Shown piece by piece: positions 51,934 through 60,666 of a stretch of 64,000 bases of DNA. Every line of letters starts with the position of its first letter. Positions within the stretch are counted from its first letter, which is position 1. The translations under genes were made by a program, and so were the position numbers. The stretch is from Clostridium sp. Marseille-P2415. Its GTDB lineage: Bacteria; Bacillota; Clostridia; Lachnospirales; Lachnospiraceae. The DNA is taken from positions 1,898,982 to 1,962,981 of the forward strand of contig NZ_LT732526.1 of NCBI RefSeq assembly GCF_900155545.1, given 5' to 3'. A model generated the notes under the pieces. It was not told the DNA's origin and made no database searches. It saw nothing but the letters and a program-made list of their open reading frames with translations.

Positions 51934-51993
51934 TATTATATTTTGGCTGAGCCGCTATGGCGGTACGCATCAGCCTTATTCCAAAATATAATA
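51934..51993. other. Long palindrome in the divergent POT/ABC intergenic region
   Basis: ATTATATTTTGG (about 51935-51946) pairs perfectly with CCAAAATATAAT (about 51981-51992); inside lie GGCTGA/TCAGCC and CCGC/GCGG stems. It stands between divergent genes, so it is not a terminator of either, and ends 4-5 bp before the ABC promoter -35 box. Possible operator or RNA hairpin. The rest of 51845-51934 shows only AT-rich sequence and the transporter's AGGAGG. Confidence 0.65.
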
Positions 51994-51996
51994 TAC

Positions 51997-52025
51997 TTGA
52001 CAGCCCGTACCTTTGGTGATAGACT
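51997..52025 (+). promoter_or_regulatory. Sigma-A promoter of the ABC-2 operon
   Basis: TTGACA (51997-52002), 17-nt spacer, TAGACT (52020-52025). It predicts a start near 52032 and a 5' leader of ~250 nt. Confidence 0.75.
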
Positions 52026-52031
52026 AAAATT

Positions 52032-52285
52032 CCTTTTCCAATCTCATTTCACATCTTACGCTCAGGAAAAGAGAATATTGATACCACGGTAGAGTCCCCG
52101 GAAAGCAGAAGTTGCGCACCTCCGGAGAGCAGCGTTTCCATTGGAACTTCCAATTGCGCTCACCGCTTGGCAAGATATTAGGACGCTCTGACCAGTTACG
52201 ACAGATTTCTTAAAGCATATACGAAAAGAACTGTCCGCTGCCGGAAAGACCACGTTCACAAATATTACTACCAGGAGGAATATTT
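52032..52285 (+). promoter_or_regulatory. Long structured leader of the ABC-2 operon, class unknown
   Basis: About 250 nt of untranslated leader. Stems seen: ATTGG/CCAAT with loop AACTT near 52139-52153, closed by AGCG/CGCT; GACAG..TTCT/AGAA-CTGTC (about 52199-52235); GC-rich CCGGA/TCCGG pairing near 52098-52126. No coding frame with a ribosome site fits. I found no T-box (TGGNACC), SAM, lysine, cobalamin, guanidine or M-box core motif. No clear terminator is inside. AGGAGG precedes the ABC ATP-binding gene at 7 nt. Confidence 0.5.
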
Positions 52286-53086
52286 ATGATTCAAGTGGAA
52301 CACATGAACAAGACTTTCAAAGTCGCAAGAAGAAGCGCCGGCTTTTCAGAAGCAGTCAAGGCACTTTTTCACAGAGAAGTGGAAATAATCCACGCTCTTT
52401 ATGACATCTCCTTTACCATAGGAGACGGAGAAATGGTGGGTTATATCGGCCCCAACGGCGCAGGTAAAAGCTCGACCATTAAAATTCTAAGCGGAATCCT
52501 CACACCGGATAACGGTACCTGTTTCATCAATGGCCGCATCCCATGGAAGGAACGCAAAGGACATGTGAAAGACATAGGCGTTGTATTCGGCCAGCGCAGC
52601 CAGCTCTGGTGGGATGTCCCTATCATTGATTCCTTTGAACTGCTCCGCGACATCTACGAAATCCCCCCACACCAATACAAGGAAACCCTGGACGAACTGA
52701 CCGGGCTTTTATCCTTAGGCGAACTTTTGCGGACTCCGGCCAGACAACTGTCCTTAGGCCAGCGGATGCGATGTGAAATAGCTGCTTCTCTTCTGCACAA
52801 TCCCAAAATCCTGTTTCTTGATGAACCGACCATTGGTCTGGATGCAGTCTCCAAGCTCGCAGTCAGGGACTTCATCCGAAAGCAGAACCAAAAGCACAAA
52901 ACTACAGTTCTTATTACGACCCATGACATGCAGGACATCGATGCTTTGGCAGACCGGGTCCTCCTGATCGGCAAAGGACGGCTGCTTCTTGACGGCACTC
53001 TTTCTGATTTAAAATCCCACCGTCCCAAAGAAGACGCCACGCTGGATGAGATCATTGCTGCCCTTTACCGGGATTACCGGATATAG
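52286..53086 (+). CDS. ABC-2 exporter ATP-binding protein
   Basis: A 266-residue ATPase with Walker A GPNGAGKSST, Q-loop VFGQRSQLWWD, signature LSLGQRMRCEI, Walker B ILFLDEPTIGLD and H-loop TTHD. The segment QRSQLWWDVP is typical of the COG4586 group that pairs with two DUF990-type permeases; in cyanobacteria a related three-gene system exports viologens. Substrate here is unknown. First gene of a three-gene operon. Confidence 0.93.
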   Translation: MIQVEHMNKTFKVARRSAGFSEAVKALFHREVEIIHALYDISFTIGDGEMVGYIGPNGAGKSSTIKILSGILTPDNGTCFINGRIPWKERKGHVKDIGVVFGQRSQLWWDVPIIDSFELLRDIYEIPPHQYKETLDELTGLLSLGELLRTPARQLSLGQRMRCEIAASLLHNPKILFLDEPTIGLDAVSKLAVRDFIRKQNQKHKTTVLITTHDMQDIDALADRVLLIGKGRLLLDGTLSDLKSHRPKEDATLDEIIAALYRDYRI

Positions 53087-53097
53087 GAGGTGGAACC

Positions 53098-53901
53098 ATG
53101 AAAAAATACTGGTCTTTTTTCCGCATCCGTTTTATCCACGGACTTCAGTACCGGGCCGCCGCCCTCTCCGGCATGGTTACCCAGTTCGTATGGGGAACCA
53201 TGGAGATCCTCTTATTCCGTGCCTTTTATGAGGCTTCTCCGGAAAGCTTCCCTATGGAATTCCCGGCCCTTTCCACTTATGTATGGCTGCAGCAGGCATT
53301 TCTCGCCCTTTATATGACCTGGTTCTGGGAAGCTGAGCTGTTCGAATCCATTACCACAGGCAATGTGGCCTACGAGCTGTGCCGTCCTGTCCGCCTTTAC
53401 AATATGTGGTTCACCCGAGGTCTGGCTGTCCGCCTTTCAAAAGCAGTTCTGCGGTGCATGCCCATTCTGCTGTTTGCATGGCTGCTGCCCTCCCCATATG
53501 GCATTGCATTGCCCGGAGATTTAACAACGTGGTTTTTCACCCTTGTTTCCATGGTGCTTGGATTGTTTTTTGTTGTGGCTTTTGGCATGATCGTCTACAT
53601 GTCTGTTTTTTACACCATTTCATCCCAGGGGATCAAACTGATCGTTACATCTCTTTCCGAATTTTTAAGCGGTGCGGTAATCCCCATTCCCTTCCTGCCG
53701 GACGAAATCCGCAGGCTTGTAAGCATCCTGCCCTTTGCTTCAGCCCAGAACGTCCCTTTTCGGATTTTCGGAGGCGGTTTAACAGGCCATGACATGTACA
53801 TAAGCCTTATGGGCCAGGCATTCTGGCTGATCGTGTTTCTCATCATCGGACGCGCTATGGAACGAAATGCTTTAAAACGCGTTGTGATCCAGGGCGGTTG
53901 A
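53098..53901 (+). CDS. ABC-2 exporter permease (DUF990-type), first
   Basis: A 267-residue membrane protein with six predicted spans (from ~20, 60, 115, 145, 180 and 235). The region YVWLQQAFLALYMTWFWE followed by ITTGNVAYELCRPV matches the COG4587-type permeases of this exporter group. It forms a heteromeric channel with the next gene product. AGGAGG stands 7 nt before the ATG; 11-bp gap from the ATPase gene. Confidence 0.9.
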   Translation: MKKYWSFFRIRFIHGLQYRAAALSGMVTQFVWGTMEILLFRAFYEASPESFPMEFPALSTYVWLQQAFLALYMTWFWEAELFESITTGNVAYELCRPVRLYNMWFTRGLAVRLSKAVLRCMPILLFAWLLPSPYGIALPGDLTTWFFTLVSMVLGLFFVVAFGMIVYMSVFYTISSQGIKLIVTSLSEFLSGAVIPIPFLPDEIRRLVSILPFASAQNVPFRIFGGGLTGHDMYISLMGQAFWLIVFLIIGRAMERNALKRVVIQGG

Positions 53902-53914
53902 AAGGAGGCATACC

Positions 53915-54700
53915 ATGAATTTAATCAGGTTATACGAAAAATATCTGCTGATCCATTTAAAGAGCATGATGCAGCATAAAATGTCATTCTTCTTTACTAC
54001 GGCCGGGCAGTTTCTGATATCCTTTAACATATTCCTCGGAGTATACTTTATGATGGACCGTTTCCATGAGGTTAAGGGCTTTACTTACGCAGAGATTCTG
54101 CTTTGCTTCTCCATTACGCTTATGGCCTTTACCATAGCGGAAACCATCTTCCGCAGCCTGGACACCTTTGAGACCATCATCGGGAACGGAGAATTTGACC
54201 GCATCCTTCTTCGTCCGAGGGACAGCTTATTTCTGGTCTTATGCAGCAAAATAGATTTAACCAGGATCGGCCGGCTTTTGCAGGCTGTCATCATGTTTGC
54301 CTATGGCCTGTATTCCGGTTCCATCAGCTGGAATTTTGCCCGTGCTGCCACAGTGGTTTTCATGATCCTTGGCGGAGTCGCAGTGTTCGCAGCTATATAT
54401 CTGATATTTGCCTCTATGTGCTTTTTTACCCTGGAAGGCCTGGAATTCATGAATGTATTCACTGACGGGGCCCGGGAGTACGGAAAATATCCCATCGGCA
54501 TTTATGGAAAAACACTTTTAACTATTTGTACCTACCTGGTCCCTTTTGCCCTGTTCCAGTACTATCCGTTTTTATATCTTACGGGCAAGACCCCGAATGT
54601 ATGGTACGGCCTTCTCCCTCTGGCCGCCTGTCTCTTTCTGATTCCGGCTGTCTTTTTCTGGAATTTCGGCCTGGCCCGCTATCAGTCTACCGGTTCCTGA
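53915..54700 (+). CDS. ABC-2 exporter permease (DUF990-type), second
   Basis: A 261-residue membrane protein with six predicted spans; FDRILLRPRDSLFLVL and TFETIIGNGEFDRIL match the COG3694-type partner permease. AAAGGAGG precedes the ATG; 13-bp gap from the first permease. A strong bidirectional terminator follows. Confidence 0.9.
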   Translation: MNLIRLYEKYLLIHLKSMMQHKMSFFFTTAGQFLISFNIFLGVYFMMDRFHEVKGFTYAEILLCFSITLMAFTIAETIFRSLDTFETIIGNGEFDRILLRPRDSLFLVLCSKIDLTRIGRLLQAVIMFAYGLYSGSISWNFARAATVVFMILGGVAVFAAIYLIFASMCFFTLEGLEFMNVFTDGAREYGKYPIGIYGKTLLTICTYLVPFALFQYYPFLYLTGKTPNVWYGLLPLAACLFLIPAVFFWNFGLARYQSTGS

Positions 54701-54714
54701 TCCCAGGCCGCAAA

Positions 54715-54764
54715 AAACCGCGGAGTGCAGCCGGAATCCCTGGATTCCGTGTACTCCGCGGTTT
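54715..54764. terminator. Strong bidirectional terminator
   Basis: AAACCGCGGAGT (54715-54726) pairs with 54753-54764, extended by a GGAAT/ATTCC inner stem; between the convergent ABC and MATE genes. Confidence 0.9.
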
Positions 54765-54767
54765 GGT

Positions 54768-56156
54768 TTAAACTCTGCGCGTGCAGCGTATTTTAACTGT
54801 CAACTTTTCTTTTCCTCCGATTAATTTATCGATCACCAGAAAATACACGGCTACTGACACAATGGCACTGATGAAATCCGAAACAGGCTCCGTGTAAAAA
54901 ATATTTCTGATTCCAAACCAGGCTGGAATGAGCGCCGCTCCGCCTAAAAAAATCACCTTTCGGAACATGGAGAGGGAAATTGCGGCCTTCGCAATCCCCA
55001 TGCCGGTAAATCCGTCTACAACCACATACTGCAGTGCCAGAGGTACGATGCTCATGGTGTAGATTTTAATGGCCCACACCGTCAAATCCACATAGGCCTC
55101 ATTCCGGGTAAAGATGCGGACAAAGTACTGGGGTACCGTATGAGCCAGGATAAACATGACCGTGGTAAAGGCAAGTCCCAGGATTACGATATGGAATTCT
55201 GCCTTCTTAATCCGGTCCGGCCTTCCCGCCCCGAAATTATAACCGAGTATGGTCTGGGTGCCGTTTGTGATCCCGCCAAGAGGCATGGTAACCATCAGCA
55301 TGAAACTCTGTACAATGGTCATACAGGTAAGAAGCATATCCCCCTGGCTCTCCCCTCCGTAATGCTGGATCAGCGCATTTAAGGACAGGATCAGGATATT
55401 ATCAAAGGCAATGATGAGAAAGGGGCTCAACCCCAGGACCATGACCCGCTTCATGACCTGCCAGTCATAATGGCCAAAGGTGATCCGAATCGGCGGTTTA
55501 TCCCCAAACAGGAATTTAAGCACATAAACGCAGGAAGCCATCTGTGATAAAACCGTAGCAATTGCAGCTCCCTGTACACCCATGCCGAACAGAAACATAA
55601 ACACCGGATCCAGCACGATATTGCATACAGCCCCCAGAAGGACCGATTTCATGCCGGCCTTTGCAAAGCCCTGGCAGATGATGAACTGGTTCATCCCCGT
55701 AGCCAGAAGAGCAAACACGGTCCCGGAAAGATATATGGTAATATAAGCATTTGCGTAAGGAAATGTAGCTTCACTGGCCCCAAACCACATCAGAAGCTTT
55801 TCTTTTACCAAAAGAGAGAGAATGGTAATCATAACCGAAAGAACGGTCAGAAGCAAAAAACAGTTCCCTAAAATCTGCCTGGCGGCCCGTTCATTTTTCT
55901 CGCCCAGCCGGATGCTCATTAAGGGGGAGCCCCCTACGCCCACTAAAAAAGCAACAGAAGAAATCAGGGTCACAATGGGACCGCAAATTCCTACTCCTGC
56001 CAGTGCAATCTCGCCGGTTCCGGGAATATTCCCTATGTACATTCGATCTACAATGCTGTAAAAAACACTAACAAACTGGGCCAGCATGGAGGGAACCGCC
56101 AGCCTCCACACCAGTCCTCTTATTTGATCCGTATCCAAATCATTCTCTGTCTTCAC
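54768..56156 (-). CDS. MATE family efflux transporter
   Basis: A 462-residue multidrug and toxin extrusion protein with 12 predicted membrane spans in two related halves (LAVPSMLAQFVSVFYSIVDRMYIG opens the first; a similar segment GLSPFLIIAFDNILILSLN opens the second). It exports cationic compounds using a Na+ or H+ gradient; the clostridial MepA-like branch is the closest impression. The start is a GTG at 56156 with only a weak G-rich ribosome site; it begins 21 bp after the lysozyme gene, perhaps coupled to it. Confidence 0.92.
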   Translation of the reverse strand: MKTENDLDTDQIRGLVWRLAVPSMLAQFVSVFYSIVDRMYIGNIPGTGEIALAGVGICGPIVTLISSVAFLVGVGGSPLMSIRLGEKNERAARQILGNCFLLLTVLSVMITILSLLVKEKLLMWFGASEATFPYANAYITIYLSGTVFALLATGMNQFIICQGFAKAGMKSVLLGAVCNIVLDPVFMFLFGMGVQGAAIATVLSQMASCVYVLKFLFGDKPPIRITFGHYDWQVMKRVMVLGLSPFLIIAFDNILILSLNALIQHYGGESQGDMLLTCMTIVQSFMLMVTMPLGGITNGTQTILGYNFGAGRPDRIKKAEFHIVILGLAFTTVMFILAHTVPQYFVRIFTRNEAYVDLTVWAIKIYTMSIVPLALQYVVVDGFTGMGIAKAAISLSMFRKVIFLGGAALIPAWFGIRNIFYTEPVSDFISAIVSVAVYFLVIDKLIGGKEKLTVKIRCTRRV

Positions 56157-56177
56157 TTTAAAACCCCGTTAATCCGA

Positions 56178-57128
56178 TTACCGGACCACAGCCCCATCAG
56201 GGCCGAAGGTATAGGAAACACCGTCGATCACCATGGCCGTATCATGAATCATGATGCCACTTAAATCCAGGTAATACCAGATGCCTTCCACTTGGATCCA
56301 GCCTGTCTGTTTTACATAATTCTTCGTATAATACCAGTTCCCATCAATGATCTTCCAGCCTTCCGGGGGAATCATGGAGCTGTAATCCACAAAGGAAAAT
56401 TCTATGGTCACATCTCCGTCAATCCCGTCTACTCTTCCCTGGTCCGTACATTGCCACATGGTACGGTTCCGGCAGTTGTTGACGGTTCCATATCTGGCAT
56501 ACCAGACATCATATGGGATCTGGCTCATATCAATGTAATTGGTCAGCCATTTGTTATTCGCATAGACGATCGGCCGATATCCTGCATCCGCAACGGTTTT
56601 GCAGAATGCGTTGATATTATCCGTAATCTGCTGCTTTGACAGATTGTTATCAAGAAGGTATTTGGATTCCACATCATATGCAATGGGATAAGAAATCGAA
56701 TAATCCTTTACCATCCGAAGCACATATCTGGCCTCTTCCACCGCGGTCTGGGTATCAAGAGCCTGGGTATAAAAAAATACGCCTGTCTTGATTCCGCTCG
56801 CTGCCGCGTTGGTCATATTTATGGAATAATAAGGATCCCTGTCATTGAAGTAACCGATGCGGACCATAGCGAAAGAAACACCGTCAAGAGCCACCTTGTT
56901 CCAGTCGATGCCGCCGCTTTCCGCATTCTGACGGTTCTGGTATTTTGACACCGTGATCCCCTTCTCCAATGCACCGGCAATGGGATTTCCGGATGCATCC
57001 ACATATTGTCCGTTTTCCAGATTCCATGCTTCTGCAGAAAATCCATTCATGGGCTCAGCCATTGCTGCCGAGGCCATAAGTCCTGCAGCCAGGCATGCGC
57101 CGATTCTCAATCTTATGTTCTTCTTCAT
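56178..57128 (-). CDS. Secreted GH25 muramidase with C-terminal wall-binding repeats
   Basis: A 316-residue lysozyme. A signal peptide covers ~1-25 (basic start MKKNIRLR, cleavage likely after AMA). The GH25 domain spans ~60-240: GITVSKYQNRQNAESGGIDW, then YDVESK with the catalytic Asp-x-Glu. The C-terminus has two choline-binding-like repeats (GWKIIDGNWYYTKNYVKQ, GWIQVEGIWYYLDLSG). It cleaves the glycan backbone outside the cell. The longer frame adds 22 residues; GGAGG stands 5 nt before the ATG at 57128. It lies 31 bp after the YtvI-like gene. Confidence 0.94.
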   Translation of the reverse strand: MKKNIRLRIGACLAAGLMASAAMAEPMNGFSAEAWNLENGQYVDASGNPIAGALEKGITVSKYQNRQNAESGGIDWNKVALDGVSFAMVRIGYFNDRDPYYSINMTNAAASGIKTGVFFYTQALDTQTAVEEARYVLRMVKDYSISYPIAYDVESKYLLDNNLSKQQITDNINAFCKTVADAGYRPIVYANNKWLTNYIDMSQIPYDVWYARYGTVNNCRNRTMWQCTDQGRVDGIDGDVTIEFSFVDYSSMIPPEGWKIIDGNWYYTKNYVKQTGWIQVEGIWYYLDLSGIMIHDTAMVIDGVSYTFGPDGAVVR

Positions 57129-57159
57129 CGTTTCCTCCATCCGTGGCTTAAGCCTGTAT

Positions 57160-58287
57160 TTAATCCGGTTCCTTGCGGAACACATTGATGTCATGAATCA
57201 GGGTTTTCACACTGTCAATAAATAAATCAAAAGCGCCGAATTCATACAAACTGATAAACAGCATGCCAATGGGCACGGCCAAAATCATCCCGGCAATTCC
57301 GCTCACCTTAAATCCCAGATACAAAAAGAGCAGGGTCATAAGAGGGTCCAGTCCCATGGTATCCCCTACAATCTTTGGCTGGATAACCTGTCTTAACACC
57401 AAAGTGAGGACATAAATAACGATCAGGCCGAAACCAAAGGCATACTGACCTGAGACAAGGCGGATGACAGCCCATGGGATCAGGATCGTACCGGTTCCCA
57501 GAATCGGCAAAAAATCGAGTATGGCTATGATGACTGCCAAAAGCAGCGCATAATCCACTCCCAGTACCAGAAATCCTGCAGCCAAAACCGCGGCTATGAT
57601 AAACATGATCTTAAACTGGGCCAGAAAATATCCGCCCACCAGATGCTTTACATCCTTTCTTAAATACCGGTAATACTTTGTTCCGCCATCCGGCATATAC
57701 CGGTGAAACACTCCCATGATTTTATCCCTGTCTACAATGAATAAATAGGAGGAAAAAATCGTCACAATGGTATAGACCAGTGCCGCCGGAATACTTTTTA
57801 CCACATTGCCCGCAGCAATAACCGTAGGAGAAGCGATCTTCTGCACCATTACATTTAAATACTCACCCATGTGGGTAAAGAACTGGTTCACAGAATCCTG
57901 AACTCCCTGGGGCAGAAACTGCAAAAGCCCCTCCAGCTTAAGAAGCATCTTCTGCACTTCAACCCAGGCGGACTCGTAATACATGGGCAGATCTCCGATA
58001 AGCCCGGACGCCTCTGCAATCAGCTTGGCGAACAGAAAATAGAATGCAGCGATAATAAGTGCAAGCACCGCTATGACGATCAGCATGGAGCTGTGCTTCC
58101 GCACTATTTTCACGCGCTTTTCCAGAAACCGCACAAGAGGATTTGCAATGACTGAAATGACCCAGCCGATGACAAAGGGCAGGAAGAATTTTAAAAGCCT
58201 CGGCCCCCATACACAGACTAAGTACAAAAACAGAATCGGAATGACTATATTGAGTAATATTTTAAAATACTTCCTAATTTGTTCCAT
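57160..58287 (-). CDS. ytvI: YtvI-like AI-2E family membrane protein
   Basis: A 375-residue membrane protein of the AI-2E/PerM family with 7-8 spans; length and the C-terminal pattern VLRQVIQPKIVGDTMGLDPL and DFLPILGTGTILIPWA fit the sporulation protein YtvI. The role of YtvI in sporulation is not defined in detail. The longest frame starts at a GTG (58296); AGGTG lies 6 nt before the ATG at 58287, which is preferred. Confidence 0.88.
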   Translation of the reverse strand: MEQIRKYFKILLNIVIPILFLYLVCVWGPRLLKFFLPFVIGWVISVIANPLVRFLEKRVKIVRKHSSMLIVIAVLALIIAAFYFLFAKLIAEASGLIGDLPMYYESAWVEVQKMLLKLEGLLQFLPQGVQDSVNQFFTHMGEYLNVMVQKIASPTVIAAGNVVKSIPAALVYTIVTIFSSYLFIVDRDKIMGVFHRYMPDGGTKYYRYLRKDVKHLVGGYFLAQFKIMFIIAAVLAAGFLVLGVDYALLLAVIIAILDFLPILGTGTILIPWAVIRLVSGQYAFGFGLIVIYVLTLVLRQVIQPKIVGDTMGLDPLMTLLFLYLGFKVSGIAGMILAVPIGMLFISLYEFGAFDLFIDSVKTLIHDINVFRKEPD

Positions 58288-58344
58288 TTTCATCACCTGC
58301 CTTCATTATACTCCCCAAAAGCCTTTGTGACAAATGAATAATAT

Positions 58345-59397
58345 CTAAAGATATTCTTTTAAAAAGCGGTACAGCTTCTCCATCTCTTCATCCGTGCCGA
58401 TGGTAATGCGCAGATGATTATCGAGCCTTGGCTGCTTAAAGTACCGGACATAAATATTTTTCTCCCGGAGGGCATTATATAGTTCCTCTGCTCTGTGGTC
58501 TTTGTGGGAAGCAAAGATGAAGTTTGCCATGGAATCCGGAAAAGAAAATCCCAGTTCCCGAAGCTGTTCCTTGGCCGCTTCCCTTGTGTGGATGATTTTT
58601 CTCAGCGTTTCCTTAAAATATTGGTCATCCTTAACCGCTTCCACACCCAGAAGCAGGGAAGGAATATTCATGGTATAAGAATTGCAGGAATATTTTACAT
58701 CATTTAATGCCCGGATCAAATCCGGATGGCCATAGGCACAGCCGATTCTCATTCCGGCCATGGAACGTGATTTACTGAAGGTCTGAACCACCAGAAGATT
58801 TTCATACTTCCCGATCAGCTTCATGGCACTTTCTCCGCCAAAGTCAATATACGCTTCATCCACAATTACGACTGATTTCTGGTTATGGGCTATGATATCC
58901 TCTACATCTTTAAGAGACATCAAAAGACCCGTAGGCGCATTGGGGTTTGGAAATATGATTCCCCCATTTTCCCTGTAATAATCTTCCTTTCGGATGCAAA
59001 ATGCCTCATCAAGAGCAGGTTTTTCGTAAGGAATACGGAATAATTCCGCCCATACCCTGTAAAAGGAATAGCTCACATCAGGAAACAGCACCGGCGTATC
59101 GGAATGAAAAAAGGTCAGAAAAGCCATAGCTATCACATCATCAGAACCCACACCCACGAATATCTGGTCCTCTCCCACCCGGTAATATTCCGAAAGGGCC
59201 CGGATAAGAACTGAAGAGGCAGGATCCGGATATTTGCGGAACTGGCTATAATCCATCCTTTCCAGGGCACACCTTACGCCTGGAGCCGGCGGATACGGAT
59301 TTTCATTGGTATTTAATTTAATTAAATTCTCACCCTTTGGCTGCTCTCCCGGTACATAGGGAGCCACCCTGCGGATATTTGCTTCCCACGGTTTCAT
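58345..59397 (-). CDS. hisC: Histidinol-phosphate aminotransferase
   Basis: A 350-residue PLP enzyme of class I/II, exchanging the amino group between glutamate and imidazole-acetol phosphate in histidine synthesis. LNTNENPYPP near the start, FPNPNAPTG, VDEAYIDFG and the PLP lysine in FSKSRSMAGMRIG are the HisC signature. No other his gene is nearby, so it may also act on aromatic or other amino acids. GGAGG stands before the ATG; it follows the second aminotransferase gene by 18 bp. Confidence 0.93.
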   Translation of the reverse strand: MKPWEANIRRVAPYVPGEQPKGENLIKLNTNENPYPPAPGVRCALERMDYSQFRKYPDPASSVLIRALSEYYRVGEDQIFVGVGSDDVIAMAFLTFFHSDTPVLFPDVSYSFYRVWAELFRIPYEKPALDEAFCIRKEDYYRENGGIIFPNPNAPTGLLMSLKDVEDIIAHNQKSVVIVDEAYIDFGGESAMKLIGKYENLLVVQTFSKSRSMAGMRIGCAYGHPDLIRALNDVKYSCNSYTMNIPSLLLGVEAVKDDQYFKETLRKIIHTREAAKEQLRELGFSFPDSMANFIFASHKDHRAEELYNALREKNIYVRYFKQPRLDNHLRITIGTDEEMEKLYRFLKEYL

Positions 59398-59415
59398 CTC
59401 ATTTCCTCCTCTTTC

Positions 59416-60600
59416 CTATAACCCGAACTCTTCTGCTATTTTCCGGAATGCGGGCAGGGACCGTTCAATCTGTTCATAGGATACGCAATAGGCGATCCGG
59501 ACATAGCCAGGACATGCAAAGGAGCTTCCCGGTACTAAAAGAACCCGGTGTTCCTTACAGGCCTGACAGAACGCTTTATCATCCACCGGGGCTTTTACAA
59601 ATAAATAAAAGGCTCCTTCCGGTTTGATGCATTCAAAACCATATTCCTTTAATTGGTTGTAAAGAAGCTCCCGGTTCCTGTTATACGCTTCCAGATCCAC
59701 CTGTTCATCCACACAGCGCATGACCACCCGCTGCATCAGGGACGGTGCATTGACACACCCAAGCACACGGTTGGCAATTGCTGCAGCAGCTATGACCTTT
59801 TCGGAATCCTGGAGTTCATCGGGAATTACCAGATATCCGATCCGCTCTCCGGGGAGGGACAAGGATTTGCTGTAGGAATAACATACCACGGTATTATGGT
59901 AAAATGGCGTCACATAAGGAACTTCCACGCCATCATAAGCCAGTTCCCGGTAAGGTTCGTCCGAAATCAGCACAATGGCAGTTCCGAATTCTTTTTCTTT
60001 TTTCTCCATGATTTCTGCAATTTTACGAAGGGTCTCTGCGGAATAGACAACGCCGGTAGGGTTATTGGGCGTATTGATGATCACTGCCTTTGTTTTTTCG
60101 GTAATCCGGCTCTCAAACTCAGATAAATCAGGACGAAAGCTGTCCGTATCCGGAGGTACCACCACAAGTACGCCATCATAATTCCTGATATAGGAAGCGT
60201 ATTCCATGAAATAAGGTGCAAACACCACAACCTCATCGCCAGGGTCCAGTATGGTTTTCAAGATCACGTTCATGCCGCTGGCTGCCCCAACGGTCATAAG
60301 AATATTTTCCAGATGAAAATGAGTCCCGAACCGCCGGTTTAGGGAACGGGCGATCGTCTCCCTTACATCCGTAAATCCTGCATTGCTCATATAACCATGG
60401 ATCAAAGTAGAGTCCTCTTCCTTCACAATGTCAAGAATGGCCTGATTTACTGCCTGCGGAGCCGGAACATTGGGATTTCCCAGACTAAAGTCATAGACAT
60501 TCTCTGATCCGTATTCGGCAGCCATCTTCTTTCCTTCCTCAAACATGGCACGGATGGCGGAATTGTTTTCTACAAGGGGTCTCATCTTGTCTGCTATCAT
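59416..60600 (-). CDS. Class I/II PLP aminotransferase (aspartate aminotransferase-like)
   Basis: A 394-residue PLP aminotransferase. Seen: SLGNPNVPAPQAV, INTPNNPTGVVY, SDEPYRELAYD and the PLP Lys in SYSKSLSLPGERIGY, with a substrate-carboxylate Arg near the end (VRIAYCVS). The pattern is that of aspartate/aromatic aminotransferases common in clostridia; exact substrate unknown. AAGGAAGG lies 9 nt before the ATG. It forms a two-gene unit with hisC. Confidence 0.92.
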   Translation of the reverse strand: MIADKMRPLVENNSAIRAMFEEGKKMAAEYGSENVYDFSLGNPNVPAPQAVNQAILDIVKEEDSTLIHGYMSNAGFTDVRETIARSLNRRFGTHFHLENILMTVGAASGMNVILKTILDPGDEVVVFAPYFMEYASYIRNYDGVLVVVPPDTDSFRPDLSEFESRITEKTKAVIINTPNNPTGVVYSAETLRKIAEIMEKKEKEFGTAIVLISDEPYRELAYDGVEVPYVTPFYHNTVVCYSYSKSLSLPGERIGYLVIPDELQDSEKVIAAAAIANRVLGCVNAPSLMQRVVMRCVDEQVDLEAYNRNRELLYNQLKEYGFECIKPEGAFYLFVKAPVDDKAFCQACKEHRVLLVPGSSFACPGYVRIAYCVSYEQIERSLPAFRKIAEEFGL

Positions 60601-60666
60601 AATCTTATTCCTTCCTTTATCCTGAAATGATTTTATGGGAATTATATCACAAGTGCAGGAATAGGT

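Noticed and set aside
52062-52259. 65-residue minus-strand frame in the ABC leader
   Set aside because: No ribosome site, and it is antisense to the predicted leader RNA; composition is not protein-like.
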